Assembly (NCBI GenBank): GCA_947074335.1
Contig: CAMTPG010000122.1
Span: 1 to 7,503, forward strand
DNA from: an uncultured Parabacteroides sp.
GTDB taxonomy: Bacteria > Bacteroidota > Bacteroidia > Bacteroidales > Tannerellaceae
DNA length: 7,503 bases
Reading direction: 5' to 3'
Of the stretch, positions 1-6,414 are shown piece after piece (position 1 is the stretch's first letter; the number at the start of each line of letters is the position of its first letter). The notes below the pieces were generated by a model. It was given only the letters and a program-made list of their open reading frames with translations. It did not search any database and was not told the DNA's origin. Position numbers and translations under genes: made by a program.

Positions 1-50
1 TACGAGATTTCTGAATGTGACTGGATTTCAGACGTGTGCTCTTCCGATCT
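1..50 (+). other. Illumina i7 adapter/primer left on the contig end (not genomic)
   Basis: Bases 1-8 (TACGAGAT) match the end of the P7 flow-cell primer. Bases 9-16 (TTCTGAAT) sit exactly where the 8-base i7 index lies. Bases 17-50 match the 34-base Read 2 adapter segment that ends in GCTCTTCCGATCT, with one difference at base 26 (T where the standard adapter has G). Read on the other strand the index is ATTCAGAA, which I recall as a member of the TruSeq HT D7xx index set. The genomic insert starts at 51. Order, spacing and identity leave little doubt that this is untrimmed adapter rather than bacterial DNA, so nothing should be annotated in it. The single mismatch is probably a sequencing error carried into the assembly. 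Confidence 0.97.
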
Positions 51-735
51 AATAATTTTCTTTTTCGGTTTCAACCGAATCAATTTTGTTTAGCATGAAG
101 TTATGTAATACATGCATTTTCTGTTCCGGAAATCCGTTTTTAATCATTTCGCCTGCCAGAAAAGAGCTGGGAGATATAAATGAATCGGTTAAAGCATTTA
201 ATTTTGATTTATTCCAATATACACTTTCAGACCAGGCCAGCACACTTTTCAGCAAACTGCTTTTCATGCATTTGTTGCTGACAACATTGAATTTATTGCT
301 ATAACATTGTGTGCATACTTCGTTCTTGTTTAAACAGGAATATGCCGGACATATTAATTTATAATCGTGCAAAGTCCATACCACTTTTATGCCTCTTTTT
401 TTTGCTGTTTTATTAATCACAGGTGATAAGTAGGAGTGAATATTATGCACATGAATAATGTCCGGTTGGAAATCATCAATCAGTTTATTAAAATTCCGGA
501 TCACTTCGTCTGAATAAAATAGACGAAAAGCAGATTTTATGCTGTTAATTCCGCCATTTACAGAAATAGATGAAGGATAATAATTATTCCATTCCGTTTT
601 AATATTTTCCTCATGTTGAACACCAAACAGAGCCGCCTGATGTCCGTTTTTAATAAGTAAATCGTATAGAGATAAAGCGGCTACACAGTCGCCTCCTCTG
701 TTGTATAAGAATTTATTAACTATTACTACTTTCAT
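51..735 (-). CDS. Family 4 glycosyltransferase, N-terminal half (3' end cut by contig end/adapter)
   Basis: This is the acceptor-side Rossmann domain of a GT-B fold glycosyltransferase of the GT4 (group 1) type, which would transfer a sugar from a nucleotide-sugar to a growing surface glycan at the cytoplasmic face of the inner membrane. Visible features are a Gly-rich N-terminal loop (YNRGGD, residues 11-16), PDIIHVHN (91-98), WTLHDYKLICP (120-130) and the interdomain stretch SPSSFL...VLHNF (188-213). A Cys cluster (C129, C134, C141, C144, C156) follows the HDY motif, as in several members of this subfamily. Only 228 residues are present against roughly 350-400 for the family, so the whole donor-binding C-terminal domain is missing. 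The apparent TAG stop consists of genomic base 51 plus adapter bases 50-49 and is not real. The ATG at 735 overlaps the end of the upstream membrane protein gene by 20 bases, suggesting translational coupling. Donor and acceptor sugars cannot be told. Confidence 0.9.
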
Positions 736-1957
736 GAACAGATTCTTCTTGTAAATTTCTTTTTAAATCGGATAAAGATAAAGCTAAAAGCATCATCATA
801 AATAATCCTCTGTTGTGTGTAATTGTAGAATCGCTTGTGCATTCTACCAGAAAAAATATTATTATTAAAATAGCAGTTACTGATAGCGGATAATTTATTT
901 TATTATTTAATCCTTTCAATGCTTTAAGACCTAAATAAACCCAGAAAGCAAAAAATAACAAAAGACCAACTACGCCGAATTGAGCTAATGCCGGATAATA
1001 AGTATCTGCAATAAATTTCGGATCACTTTTTGTTAATCCGTGCATCGTATTCATATTATAATCATCGTAAATATGCGAATAATGCTGTCCGGATGAGTAA
1101 GTTCCGAATGATGCAAAACCCGATCCAAACGGGAAATAATCTTTGAATATCTGCAAAGAGAAAAAATATAAAGCCATGCGGGCATATAAATCCTGCGTTT
1201 CTCTGTCGTCGCCAAATCCGCCCTGAATAAAATAAAAATGAATTTTATTCCAGGAAACAAATACAACAGCTGCAACAAGCATGCATAAAACGGCTATTGT
1301 CTTTATATTAAATTTGAATCGATAATTGTTGTTAATAAAAAAGACAAAGAAAGTACATATTACAAAAAAACCATACATTTTAGATCGTCCGGATATTAAT
1401 CCGATAGCCAGAATAAGTAAAAATATAAGCTTATTTTTTAATGTATATTCATTACAATACAAATACAATAAAGCAGTTATGATTGTAGCGGTAGCCAGTC
1501 GCGAAGGATGAAAAAGAAGTACTTTTAATAAATCATTTGTAAAAAAATAAGATATAGCTATTATCAATAAATAGACAGAACATATAATCGATAAGAGGCT
1601 TAAATTTTTCTTCATTTGTTTATTTAATACAGGAGCAAAAGCATAGACCGTAAAAAAGGCAATATAGGGTTTTAACTGTATAATAAAATCGGAAATAATG
1701 GCTCCCTTTGTATTGCTTTTTATGAGTAATGAATAAACCAGATAAAAGAGAAAAACAAAGATCGTAATCAGGAATAATTTATTGAACGACCAGTTTTTTG
1801 TATGAAAAACATAATATGCATATAATCCGCATAAAAACAATGCACACAATTCATCTGTGAAATTAAAACCTAAGGCATCATAAAAAATAACGCCAAATAT
1901 TAATGTGAAAATAAATAGGTAATAAAATGTATTATCTATAAAACGTTGTAAAGGCAT
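716..1957 (-). CDS. O-antigen ligase/polymerase-like (Wzy/WaaL) polytopic membrane protein
   Basis: A 413-residue, very hydrophobic protein with about ten likely membrane segments (for example around 12-28, 36-51, 60-78, 95-110, 118-139, 155-168, 177-189, 194-208, 219-235, 326-345, 358-371). The long periplasmic loop before the last helices (about 237-325) contains YARMALYFFSLQIFKDY (258-274) and FPFGSGFASFG (275-285), followed by AQFGVVGLLLF (325-335). That layout is typical of the O-antigen ligase-like family (Wzy polymerases and WaaL ligases), which use undecaprenyl-pyrophosphate-linked glycans on the periplasmic side. R191 (SGRSKM) and R260 are candidate functional arginines of the kind these proteins need. 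Family sequence identity is low, so polymerase versus ligase cannot be decided; two glycosyltransferase genes in the window make polymerase slightly more attractive. It starts 14 bases after the lipoprotein gene and its stop lies inside the next gene. The gene is markedly AT-rich. Confidence 0.82.
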   Translation of the reverse strand: MPLQRFIDNTFYYLFIFTLIFGVIFYDALGFNFTDELCALFLCGLYAYYVFHTKNWSFNKLFLITIFVFLFYLVYSLLIKSNTKGAIISDFIIQLKPYIAFFTVYAFAPVLNKQMKKNLSLLSIICSVYLLIIAISYFFTNDLLKVLLFHPSRLATATIITALLYLYCNEYTLKNKLIFLLILAIGLISGRSKMYGFFVICTFFVFFINNNYRFKFNIKTIAVLCMLVAAVVFVSWNKIHFYFIQGGFGDDRETQDLYARMALYFFSLQIFKDYFPFGSGFASFGTYSSGQHYSHIYDDYNMNTMHGLTKSDPKFIADTYYPALAQFGVVGLLLFFAFWVYLGLKALKGLNNKINYPLSVTAILIIIFFLVECTSDSTITHNRGLFMMMLLALSLSDLKRNLQEESVHESSNS

Positions 1958-1971
1958 ATAAGACTAATAAA

Positions 1972-3192
1972 TTAGTTGTAATTAACTACATTGATGGCAT
2001 TAAAAATTGACGGGTATGCACCAAAATAGGTAATATAAATATTTTTTTCTGTAGTATCAATTGCGTAAATTGAAAAACTGTTACTTGTTTCTTTCCCTTT
2101 TTCTCTTTTTATATTTACAAACGAATTATTTTGCATATTTGGTGATAATGTATTCGCCAAAAGCATAATTTGTTTTTTTGCATCATCTGATTTAGGCCGT
2201 ACATCAATTGTTGCTATGGTATGAGCATGACCACCCAAATGACAAATAAATTCGCCTGTATAAGTTGCAAAATCAGCATCAATAACAATTGAATCTTTTA
2301 TAATAGAACTCTTATATTTCTGTTTTATTGTGCTTCGTTGCATATAGGCATCAATTATTGAAGGTACTAATTGTTCAGAGAAAAGATATACACCTGATGT
2401 CATGTAAGTTGAATTGTCTTTAGAATAGACCTGAAAAGGATGATGATTCAATATAATAATATGATGATTATTTGTCATATCTTCCTTTAAAGCCGTATTA
2501 ATCAGCCAGTCAACCTGTTTTTGCGAAATCGACGAATAATTAATTCCTTTATAACTGAAATCATCCTGTTCTGAATTATCCAAAGCAATAAAACGGATAT
2601 AACCACCTTGCGGATTGGGCATATCGGTATAGTAATAAAGTTCATTTAAAGGTCTCTGAACAGCATAATTAATTTTATCAAATAATGTTCCTGATAGATC
2701 CGATTTGGTTAAATAATCAGATTCATTATCACTAATAACATTTGTATCATGATTTCCCGTACAGATAAATGAGGGAATATTATTTTCGGGAGTGTAAAAA
2801 TTATAAGTAAAAGATTCTAAAAAACTGAAAGCTTCACTTTTTGTGGTTGAAGCATTATTTCCTATAAAATCGCCGGTAGCAGCGACTGCATTAATTTTTA
2901 AGTTGATAATATTTGAAAAGTTAACAGCTTCAATCAGATTTTTCGGATTGGAATAATGATTATCGGCTGCCCAGCCTGAAATATGCGGATCCGAAATGTG
3001 AACAAGTTTAAACCGCTCTCTATCGCTGGTTTTCAAAGATGATGCACCTCCCTGATACATGATCTCAGCAAATCGGCCGGCACTTTTATCTACATTTTCC
3101 TGAAAATATAAATCTTTGAGTTCACTTTCTTCATGACAAGAAATTAACCCGAATAACATAAATAAGACAAATATGTGAATCCAAAGTTTCAT
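1972..3192 (-). CDS. Calcineurin-like metallophosphoesterase lipoprotein
   Basis: From ATG 3192 the protein has 406 residues and opens with a lipoprotein signal peptide: Lys2, a hydrophobic core and the lipobox LISC with Cys19. The acidic stretch after the Cys (HEESE) resembles the export signal of surface-exposed Bacteroidetes lipoproteins. The metal-binding blocks of calcineurin-like phosphoesterases are present in order: SDPH (D68, H70), TGD (D108), GNHD (146-149), NHH (249-251) and GGHAH (320-324), so the two-metal centre looks intact. A phosphomonoester or phosphodiester substrate is expected in the periplasm or at the surface, but the sequence does not name it. An in-frame ATG at 3213 would add seven residues (MRLYSII); I prefer 3192 because a promoter-like -7 box at 3222-3229 would leave almost no leader before 3213. 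The gene heads a tight cluster with the Wzy-like gene (14 bases) and a GT4 gene. No role in polysaccharide assembly is established. Confidence 0.88.
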   Translation of the reverse strand: MKLWIHIFVLFMLFGLISCHEESELKDLYFQENVDKSAGRFAEIMYQGGASSLKTSDRERFKLVHISDPHISGWAADNHYSNPKNLIEAVNFSNIINLKINAVAATGDFIGNNASTTKSEAFSFLESFTYNFYTPENNIPSFICTGNHDTNVISDNESDYLTKSDLSGTLFDKINYAVQRPLNELYYYTDMPNPQGGYIRFIALDNSEQDDFSYKGINYSSISQKQVDWLINTALKEDMTNNHHIIILNHHPFQVYSKDNSTYMTSGVYLFSEQLVPSIIDAYMQRSTIKQKYKSSIIKDSIVIDADFATYTGEFICHLGGHAHTIATIDVRPKSDDAKKQIMLLANTLSPNMQNNSFVNIKREKGKETSNSFSIYAIDTTEKNIYITYFGAYPSIFNAINVVNYN

Positions 3193-3221
3193 AATGATAG
3201 AATATAACCGCATTGATTTTC

Positions 3222-3251
3222 CAAAGATATAAGAATTTTAGAAATATCAAT
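3222..3251 (-). promoter_or_regulatory. Putative Bacteroidetes-type promoter of the phosphoesterase-Wzy-GT4 cluster
   Basis: On the minus strand, TATCTTTG (3229-3222) matches the Bacteroidetes -7 consensus TAnnTTTG. ATTG (3251-3248) lies 18 bases upstream in the place of the -33 TTTG box. Transcription would start roughly at 3215-3217, giving a leader of about 25 bases before the ATG at 3192. The surrounding gap (3214-3295) is AT-rich and holds no ORF. In such AT-rich DNA a chance match is possible. Confidence 0.45.
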
Positions 3252-3295
3252 AATAAAAATTTGAATTAACTTTATTTGATATGAAGATTAAATCT

Positions 3296-3451
3296 TTATA
3301 AAGTTTTATTGCATGAATTTTTAATTTTACACGAACAACATGCTGATGTATCTTTATTGATAAGTGTTCTTTTTAAAAATAAAGAAATCTTGATAATTGT
3401 ATAAATTACTACAACTATTCCGATAATAACTATTACTATTTCCTGCCACAT
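3296..3451 (-). CDS. FeoB-associated Cys-rich membrane protein (51 aa)
   Basis: A small ORF beginning MWQEIVIVIIG, with one N-terminal membrane helix (about residues 4-20), a basic stretch (KRTLINK, 27-33) and a Cys-rich tail in which C38, C39, C41 and C47 form a CCxC-x5-C pattern. This is the architecture of the FeoB-associated Cys-rich membrane protein family, small proteins encoded just after feoB in many bacteria. Their role in Fe(II) import is not firmly established; proposals are that the cysteines bind iron or help gate the FeoB channel, by analogy with FeoC. The ATG at 3451 lies three bases after the feoAB stop (TAG, 3457-3455), so both genes are surely on one message. The stop is TAA at 3298-3296. 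An alternative frame through the same DNA gives a meaningless 63-residue ORF, so this gene is easily missed. Confidence 0.9.
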   Translation of the reverse strand: MWQEIVIVIIGIVVVIYTIIKISLFLKRTLINKDTSACCSCKIKNSCNKTL

Positions 3452-3454
3452 ATT

Positions 3455-5926
3455 CTAATGTAAAATTAAAGTTCCGATTTGATAAAATAAAAAAGAAACA
3501 ATCCAGGCTAATACACAGGTATAGACTGCTACAAATAATCCCCATTTCCAGGTTCCCGATTCATTGATGATCGCCGTTATTGTTGCAATACAGGGGAAAT
3601 AGATCAATACAAAAAGCATAAAAGTTAATGCAATTAAAGGTGTAAATACATATTTCCCTTCGGCATTTCGATCATTTTTAAGTCGCTCAGACAATAAATG
3701 ATCATCATTGTCTGTTCCGGTATACAAAACGCTTAAGGTGCTGACAACAACTTCTTTGGCAGCCATGCCCGTGACTAAACTGACTGACATCTTCCAATCG
3801 AATCCCAGCGGTTTCAATATGGGCTGTATGCCTTTACCGATCTTTCCGATATAAGAATTCTGCTGCTGATCGATATACATCTGGCGTTCCAGTTCGGCTA
3901 TTGCCGTTTCGCGTTCCTCTTTTTCCTGAATGGTTTGTTCGGCTTTGGCTATCTCTTCATTGAAATGAGCCGTATTTTTTGTATTTCGGGGGAAATAACC
4001 CAAAAACCAGATGATGATTGAGGCAATCAAAATGATTCCTCCCATTTTCTGTAAATATTGTTTCGCCTTTTCCCACATATGTATTACTATGGATTTTCCG
4101 GTAGGAAAACGATAAGGCGGAAGTTCCATAACAAAAGGCACATCTTCCTGTTTGAAGAAAATTTTCTTAAACAAACGTGCCATCAAAACGGCTAATATAA
4201 TGCCAGATGCATAAAGTGCCAGCATAACCGTTCCTGCCCGGTTCGGGAAGAAGGCGCCGGTTAGCAAGACATAAATAGGCAGGCGGGCGCTGCAACTCAT
4301 TAAAGGAGTAACCAGAATAGTCAGGATACGGCTGTTTCGGCTCTCTATCGTGCGACTGGCCATAATAGCCGGCACATTACAACCGAAACCCATAACCAGC
4401 GGAATGAACGATTTTCCGTGCAAGCCCATTTTATGCATAATTTTATCCATGATAAAAGCAGCTCGTGCCATGTATCCGGAATCTTCCATTAATGAGATAA
4501 AGAAATACAGAATTAAAATGTTGGGCAGGAATACAATAACTCCGCCCACACCGCCAATGATGCCATCCACCAGCAGATCCTTAACCGGACCTTCGCTTAA
4601 ATGATTCTGAACAAAATTGCTGATCAGCTCAACCAGCGATTCAATCCATCCCATCGGAAATTCGCCCAGCTTAAATGTGGCTTCAAACATAATCCACATG
4701 AAGAGAATAAAGATAGGGAATCCGAAATATTTATGCGTGATATAATAATCTATAGCCTGAGTTTTACTTACTCGGGGAGCTTTATTGGGTGTATAGGTTT
4801 CGCGAAGTGCACCCTGAATAAAACCATAGCGGGCATCGGTAAAAGCGGTTTCGCAATCCTCTTTTAATAAGGTCTCGATTTGCGAAACCGTTTTATCGCG
4901 TTCGGCAATTACTTTATTTCCGTCGGGAAGATCTTCCACGAATTTTTTGATCTCGGGATCGCCTTCCATTAATTTAATGGCCAGATATCGTTTAGAAGAA
5001 CTTTTCGGAATGGCATCGGTCAGTTTAATGGCATGACGAACAGTATAAATACCCTTTTCAAGTACATCGCCATAATTAATATGAATATGACGCAGTACGG
5101 GATCTTCTTCTTCATACACTTTAATTATGCGATCAAATAACTGCTCAATACCAAATCCGGTTTTACTTACGGTAGGTACAATCGGCGTACCAATCATTTT
5201 TGAAAGAGCTTCATAATCGAATTTATCACCGCGTTTTTCCAGCTCATCCCACATATTCAGTGCGATAATCATGCGCACATCCATATCAATTAACTGGCAG
5301 GTCAGATAAAGATTACGCTCCAGATTGGAGGCATCTACCACATTGATAACTACATCGGGATGTTCTTCATTCAGATGTCTGCGTACATAAAGCTCTTCGG
5401 GAGTGTAGGCTGATAAAGAATAGGTGCCTGGTAAATCAACTATTTTAAATGTATATCCGTTCTGGTGGAAAGTGCCCTCTTTGGCATCAACCGTTACGCC
5501 GCTATAGTTACCTACATGCTCGTGTGCGCCGGATGCAAAATTAAAAAGCGAGGTTTTGCCACAATTCGGATTGCCTACCAAGGCTACATTGATTGTTTTT
5601 CCTTTATGAATGGCCAGATCTTCGAAACTGGAGGATGCAGGGATGATATAAGAATCGGCTGTGCGATTATCATTTTCCTTTTCGGAAAGTTCGTTGAATT
5701 CGGAAATGCTCATCACTTCAATCATCTGGGCATCTTTCCGGCGCAGGGATACATCATATCCCATGATGCGATACTGAATCGGATCTTTTAAAGGAGCATT
5801 CTGTACTACTTCAACTTCTTTCCCTCTGATGAATCCCATTTCGATGATGCGTTTACGGAATGCACCGCGCCCCATTACCTTAATAACGATTCCTTTTTCT
5901 CCTGTCTGCAGATCTGATAGTTTCAT
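3455..5926 (-). CDS. feoB: Fused FeoA-FeoB ferrous iron transporter
   Basis: An 823-residue inner-membrane Fe(II) importer driven by its own G domain. Residues 1-72 are a FeoA SH3-like domain. A linker leads to the G-protein domain: G1 GNPNCGKTS (118-126), G2 Thr145, G3 DLPG (164-167), G4 NMWD (224-227) and a G5-like TVSKTG (252-257), followed by the helical regulatory domain. The membrane part begins near 395 and contains the two gate repeats: GFGCNVPAIMASR (513-525, Cys516) and PLMSCSARLPIY (541-552, Cys545), both classic FeoB signatures. A charged, probably coiled-coil stretch (655-685) lies between later helices, before GFDWKMSVSLVTG (708-720) and AAKEVVVSTLSVLY (722-735). FeoA-FeoB fusion at this length is the usual Bacteroidetes form, so the gene looks full length. 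It is followed three bases later by the Cys-rich partner gene and faces folK across a 95-base divergent region. The upstream inverted repeat may serve iron-dependent control. Confidence 0.97.
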   Translation of the reverse strand: MKLSDLQTGEKGIVIKVMGRGAFRKRIIEMGFIRGKEVEVVQNAPLKDPIQYRIMGYDVSLRRKDAQMIEVMSISEFNELSEKENDNRTADSYIIPASSSFEDLAIHKGKTINVALVGNPNCGKTSLFNFASGAHEHVGNYSGVTVDAKEGTFHQNGYTFKIVDLPGTYSLSAYTPEELYVRRHLNEEHPDVVINVVDASNLERNLYLTCQLIDMDVRMIIALNMWDELEKRGDKFDYEALSKMIGTPIVPTVSKTGFGIEQLFDRIIKVYEEEDPVLRHIHINYGDVLEKGIYTVRHAIKLTDAIPKSSSKRYLAIKLMEGDPEIKKFVEDLPDGNKVIAERDKTVSQIETLLKEDCETAFTDARYGFIQGALRETYTPNKAPRVSKTQAIDYYITHKYFGFPIFILFMWIMFEATFKLGEFPMGWIESLVELISNFVQNHLSEGPVKDLLVDGIIGGVGGVIVFLPNILILYFFISLMEDSGYMARAAFIMDKIMHKMGLHGKSFIPLVMGFGCNVPAIMASRTIESRNSRILTILVTPLMSCSARLPIYVLLTGAFFPNRAGTVMLALYASGIILAVLMARLFKKIFFKQEDVPFVMELPPYRFPTGKSIVIHMWEKAKQYLQKMGGIILIASIIIWFLGYFPRNTKNTAHFNEEIAKAEQTIQEKEERETAIAELERQMYIDQQQNSYIGKIGKGIQPILKPLGFDWKMSVSLVTGMAAKEVVVSTLSVLYTGTDNDDHLLSERLKNDRNAEGKYVFTPLIALTFMLFVLIYFPCIATITAIINESGTWKWGLFVAVYTCVLAWIVSFLFYQIGTLILH

Positions 5927-5943
5927 TTTTAAAAAATCTTATG

Positions 5944-5975
5944 CAAATGTAACATGATTTGAAGCGTATAGCAAT
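5944..5975 (-). promoter_or_regulatory. Putative feoAB promoter
   Basis: Read on the minus strand, TACATTTG (5951-5944) fits the Bacteroidetes -7 box TAnnTTTG. ATTG (5975-5972) stands 20 bases further upstream at the -33 position. The box lies 17 bases before the feoAB ATG, implying a short leader. No Shine-Dalgarno sequence is visible, as is usual in this phylum; an A/T-rich run precedes the start. Confidence 0.5.
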
Positions 5976-5986
5976 ACCAATCTATA
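5967..5986. promoter_or_regulatory. Inverted repeat, possible operator between feoAB and folK
   Basis: TATAG (5967-5971) and CTATA (5982-5986) form 5-base inverted arms around a 10-base centre. The repeat covers the proposed -33 box of feoAB, a position suited to a repressor. Iron transporters are normally under Fur- or DtxR-type control, and a site is expected somewhere here, but this repeat is short and does not clearly match the textbook Fur box. It may be chance. Confidence 0.25.
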
Positions 5987-5997
5987 GGTATTTTTAC

Positions 5998-6005
5998 TAG
6001 TTTTG
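5998..6005 (+). promoter_or_regulatory. Possible -7 box for folK
   Basis: TAGTTTTG fits TAnnTTTG exactly and ends 16 bases before the folK ATG. No TTTG or TTG box is seen at the expected distance upstream, so only half of the promoter is supported. It is the best candidate in the 95-base gap for a plus-strand start. Confidence 0.35.
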
Positions 6006-6021
6006 TCTTCAATTTACAAAT

Positions 6022-6414
6022 ATGCATAACAAACTGATTATATCATTAGGTTCAAATCTGGATAGTGAGATGAATATTTCTCTCGCTAACCGGTTGTTGT
6101 GTCAATATTTTCAATTGATCACATTTTCTGAATCTGTTTATACCGAACCGCTCGATCTGCCCGGTTCCAATCCGTTCCTTAATCAGGTAGCTATTGCATA
6201 TAGTCCGTTGTATGCTGACGATATACGTTCTATCTTTAAACAAATTGAAAGCCAACTTGGTCGGAATTCGGGCAGTAAATTTTCAGGAAAAATACCAATC
6301 GATATCGATTTATTACAATGGAATGATGAAATATTGAAACCCTCAGACCTGAAACGGGATTATATCTCGGATGCATTATCTGCTCTTTTCGAATTAACTG
6401 ATACCAGACAATAA
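6022..6414 (+). CDS. folK: 6-hydroxymethyl-7,8-dihydropterin pyrophosphokinase (HPPK)
   Basis: This cytoplasmic folate-pathway enzyme transfers pyrophosphate from ATP to 6-hydroxymethyl-7,8-dihydropterin, giving the substrate of dihydropteroate synthase. The N-terminal LGSNL (9-13), SVYTEP (38-43) and NPFLNQV (50-56) match the pterin-binding side of the fold. IESQLGR (75-81) and IDIDLLQW (93-100) match the ATP/metal site; D94 and D96 correspond to the magnesium-binding aspartates. At 130 residues it is shorter than the E. coli enzyme (about 159): the C-terminal segment after the DxD motif is reduced, and the arginine-rich loop reads RNSGSKFSGKIP rather than RxRxxxRWGPR. Similar short forms with 'G(K/R)(I/V)P(I/L)DIDL' are, as I recall, typical of Bacteroidales, so I read it as functional. 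ATG 6022 is the first start and follows a -7-like box. The gene converges with the GT2 gene and overlaps its 3' end by 55 bases. Confidence 0.9.
   Translation: MHNKLIISLGSNLDSEMNISLANRLLCQYFQLITFSESVYTEPLDLPGSNPFLNQVAIAYSPLYADDIRSIFKQIESQLGRNSGSKFSGKIPIDIDLLQWNDEILKPSDLKRDYISDALSALFELTDTRQ

Noticed and set aside
49..51. Natural truncation or pseudogene of the first GT4 gene
   Set aside because: The stop is formed by adapter bases, so it says nothing about the gene in the organism.
655..735. Possible frameshift between the Wzy-like gene and the GT4 gene
   Set aside because: Both ends look natural: the GT4 protein starts with a proper MKVVIVNKF strand, and the membrane protein ends in a polar tail. 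A 20-base overlap is common in such operons.
3284..3296. Small AT palindrome after the Cys-rich gene as a terminator
   Set aside because: The arms are only five to six A/T-rich pairs with almost no loop, no GC stem and no clean T-run in the right place, so it is too weak to call.
3354..3545. 63-residue minus-strand ORF across the end of feoAB
   Set aside because: It overlaps both the FeoB C-terminus and the Cys-rich partner in another frame, with no membrane or domain logic. The 51-residue frame at 3296-3451 is the credible gene.
4350..4867. Two plus-strand ORFs (84 and 88 residues) opposite feoAB
   Set aside because: They lie opposite strongly conserved FeoB gate motifs and have unremarkable sequences; their open frames follow from the codons of the real gene.
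5465..5791. 108-residue plus-strand ORF opposite the G domain of feoAB
   Set aside because: It is antisense to intact G1-G3 motifs, with no family resemblance or start signal.
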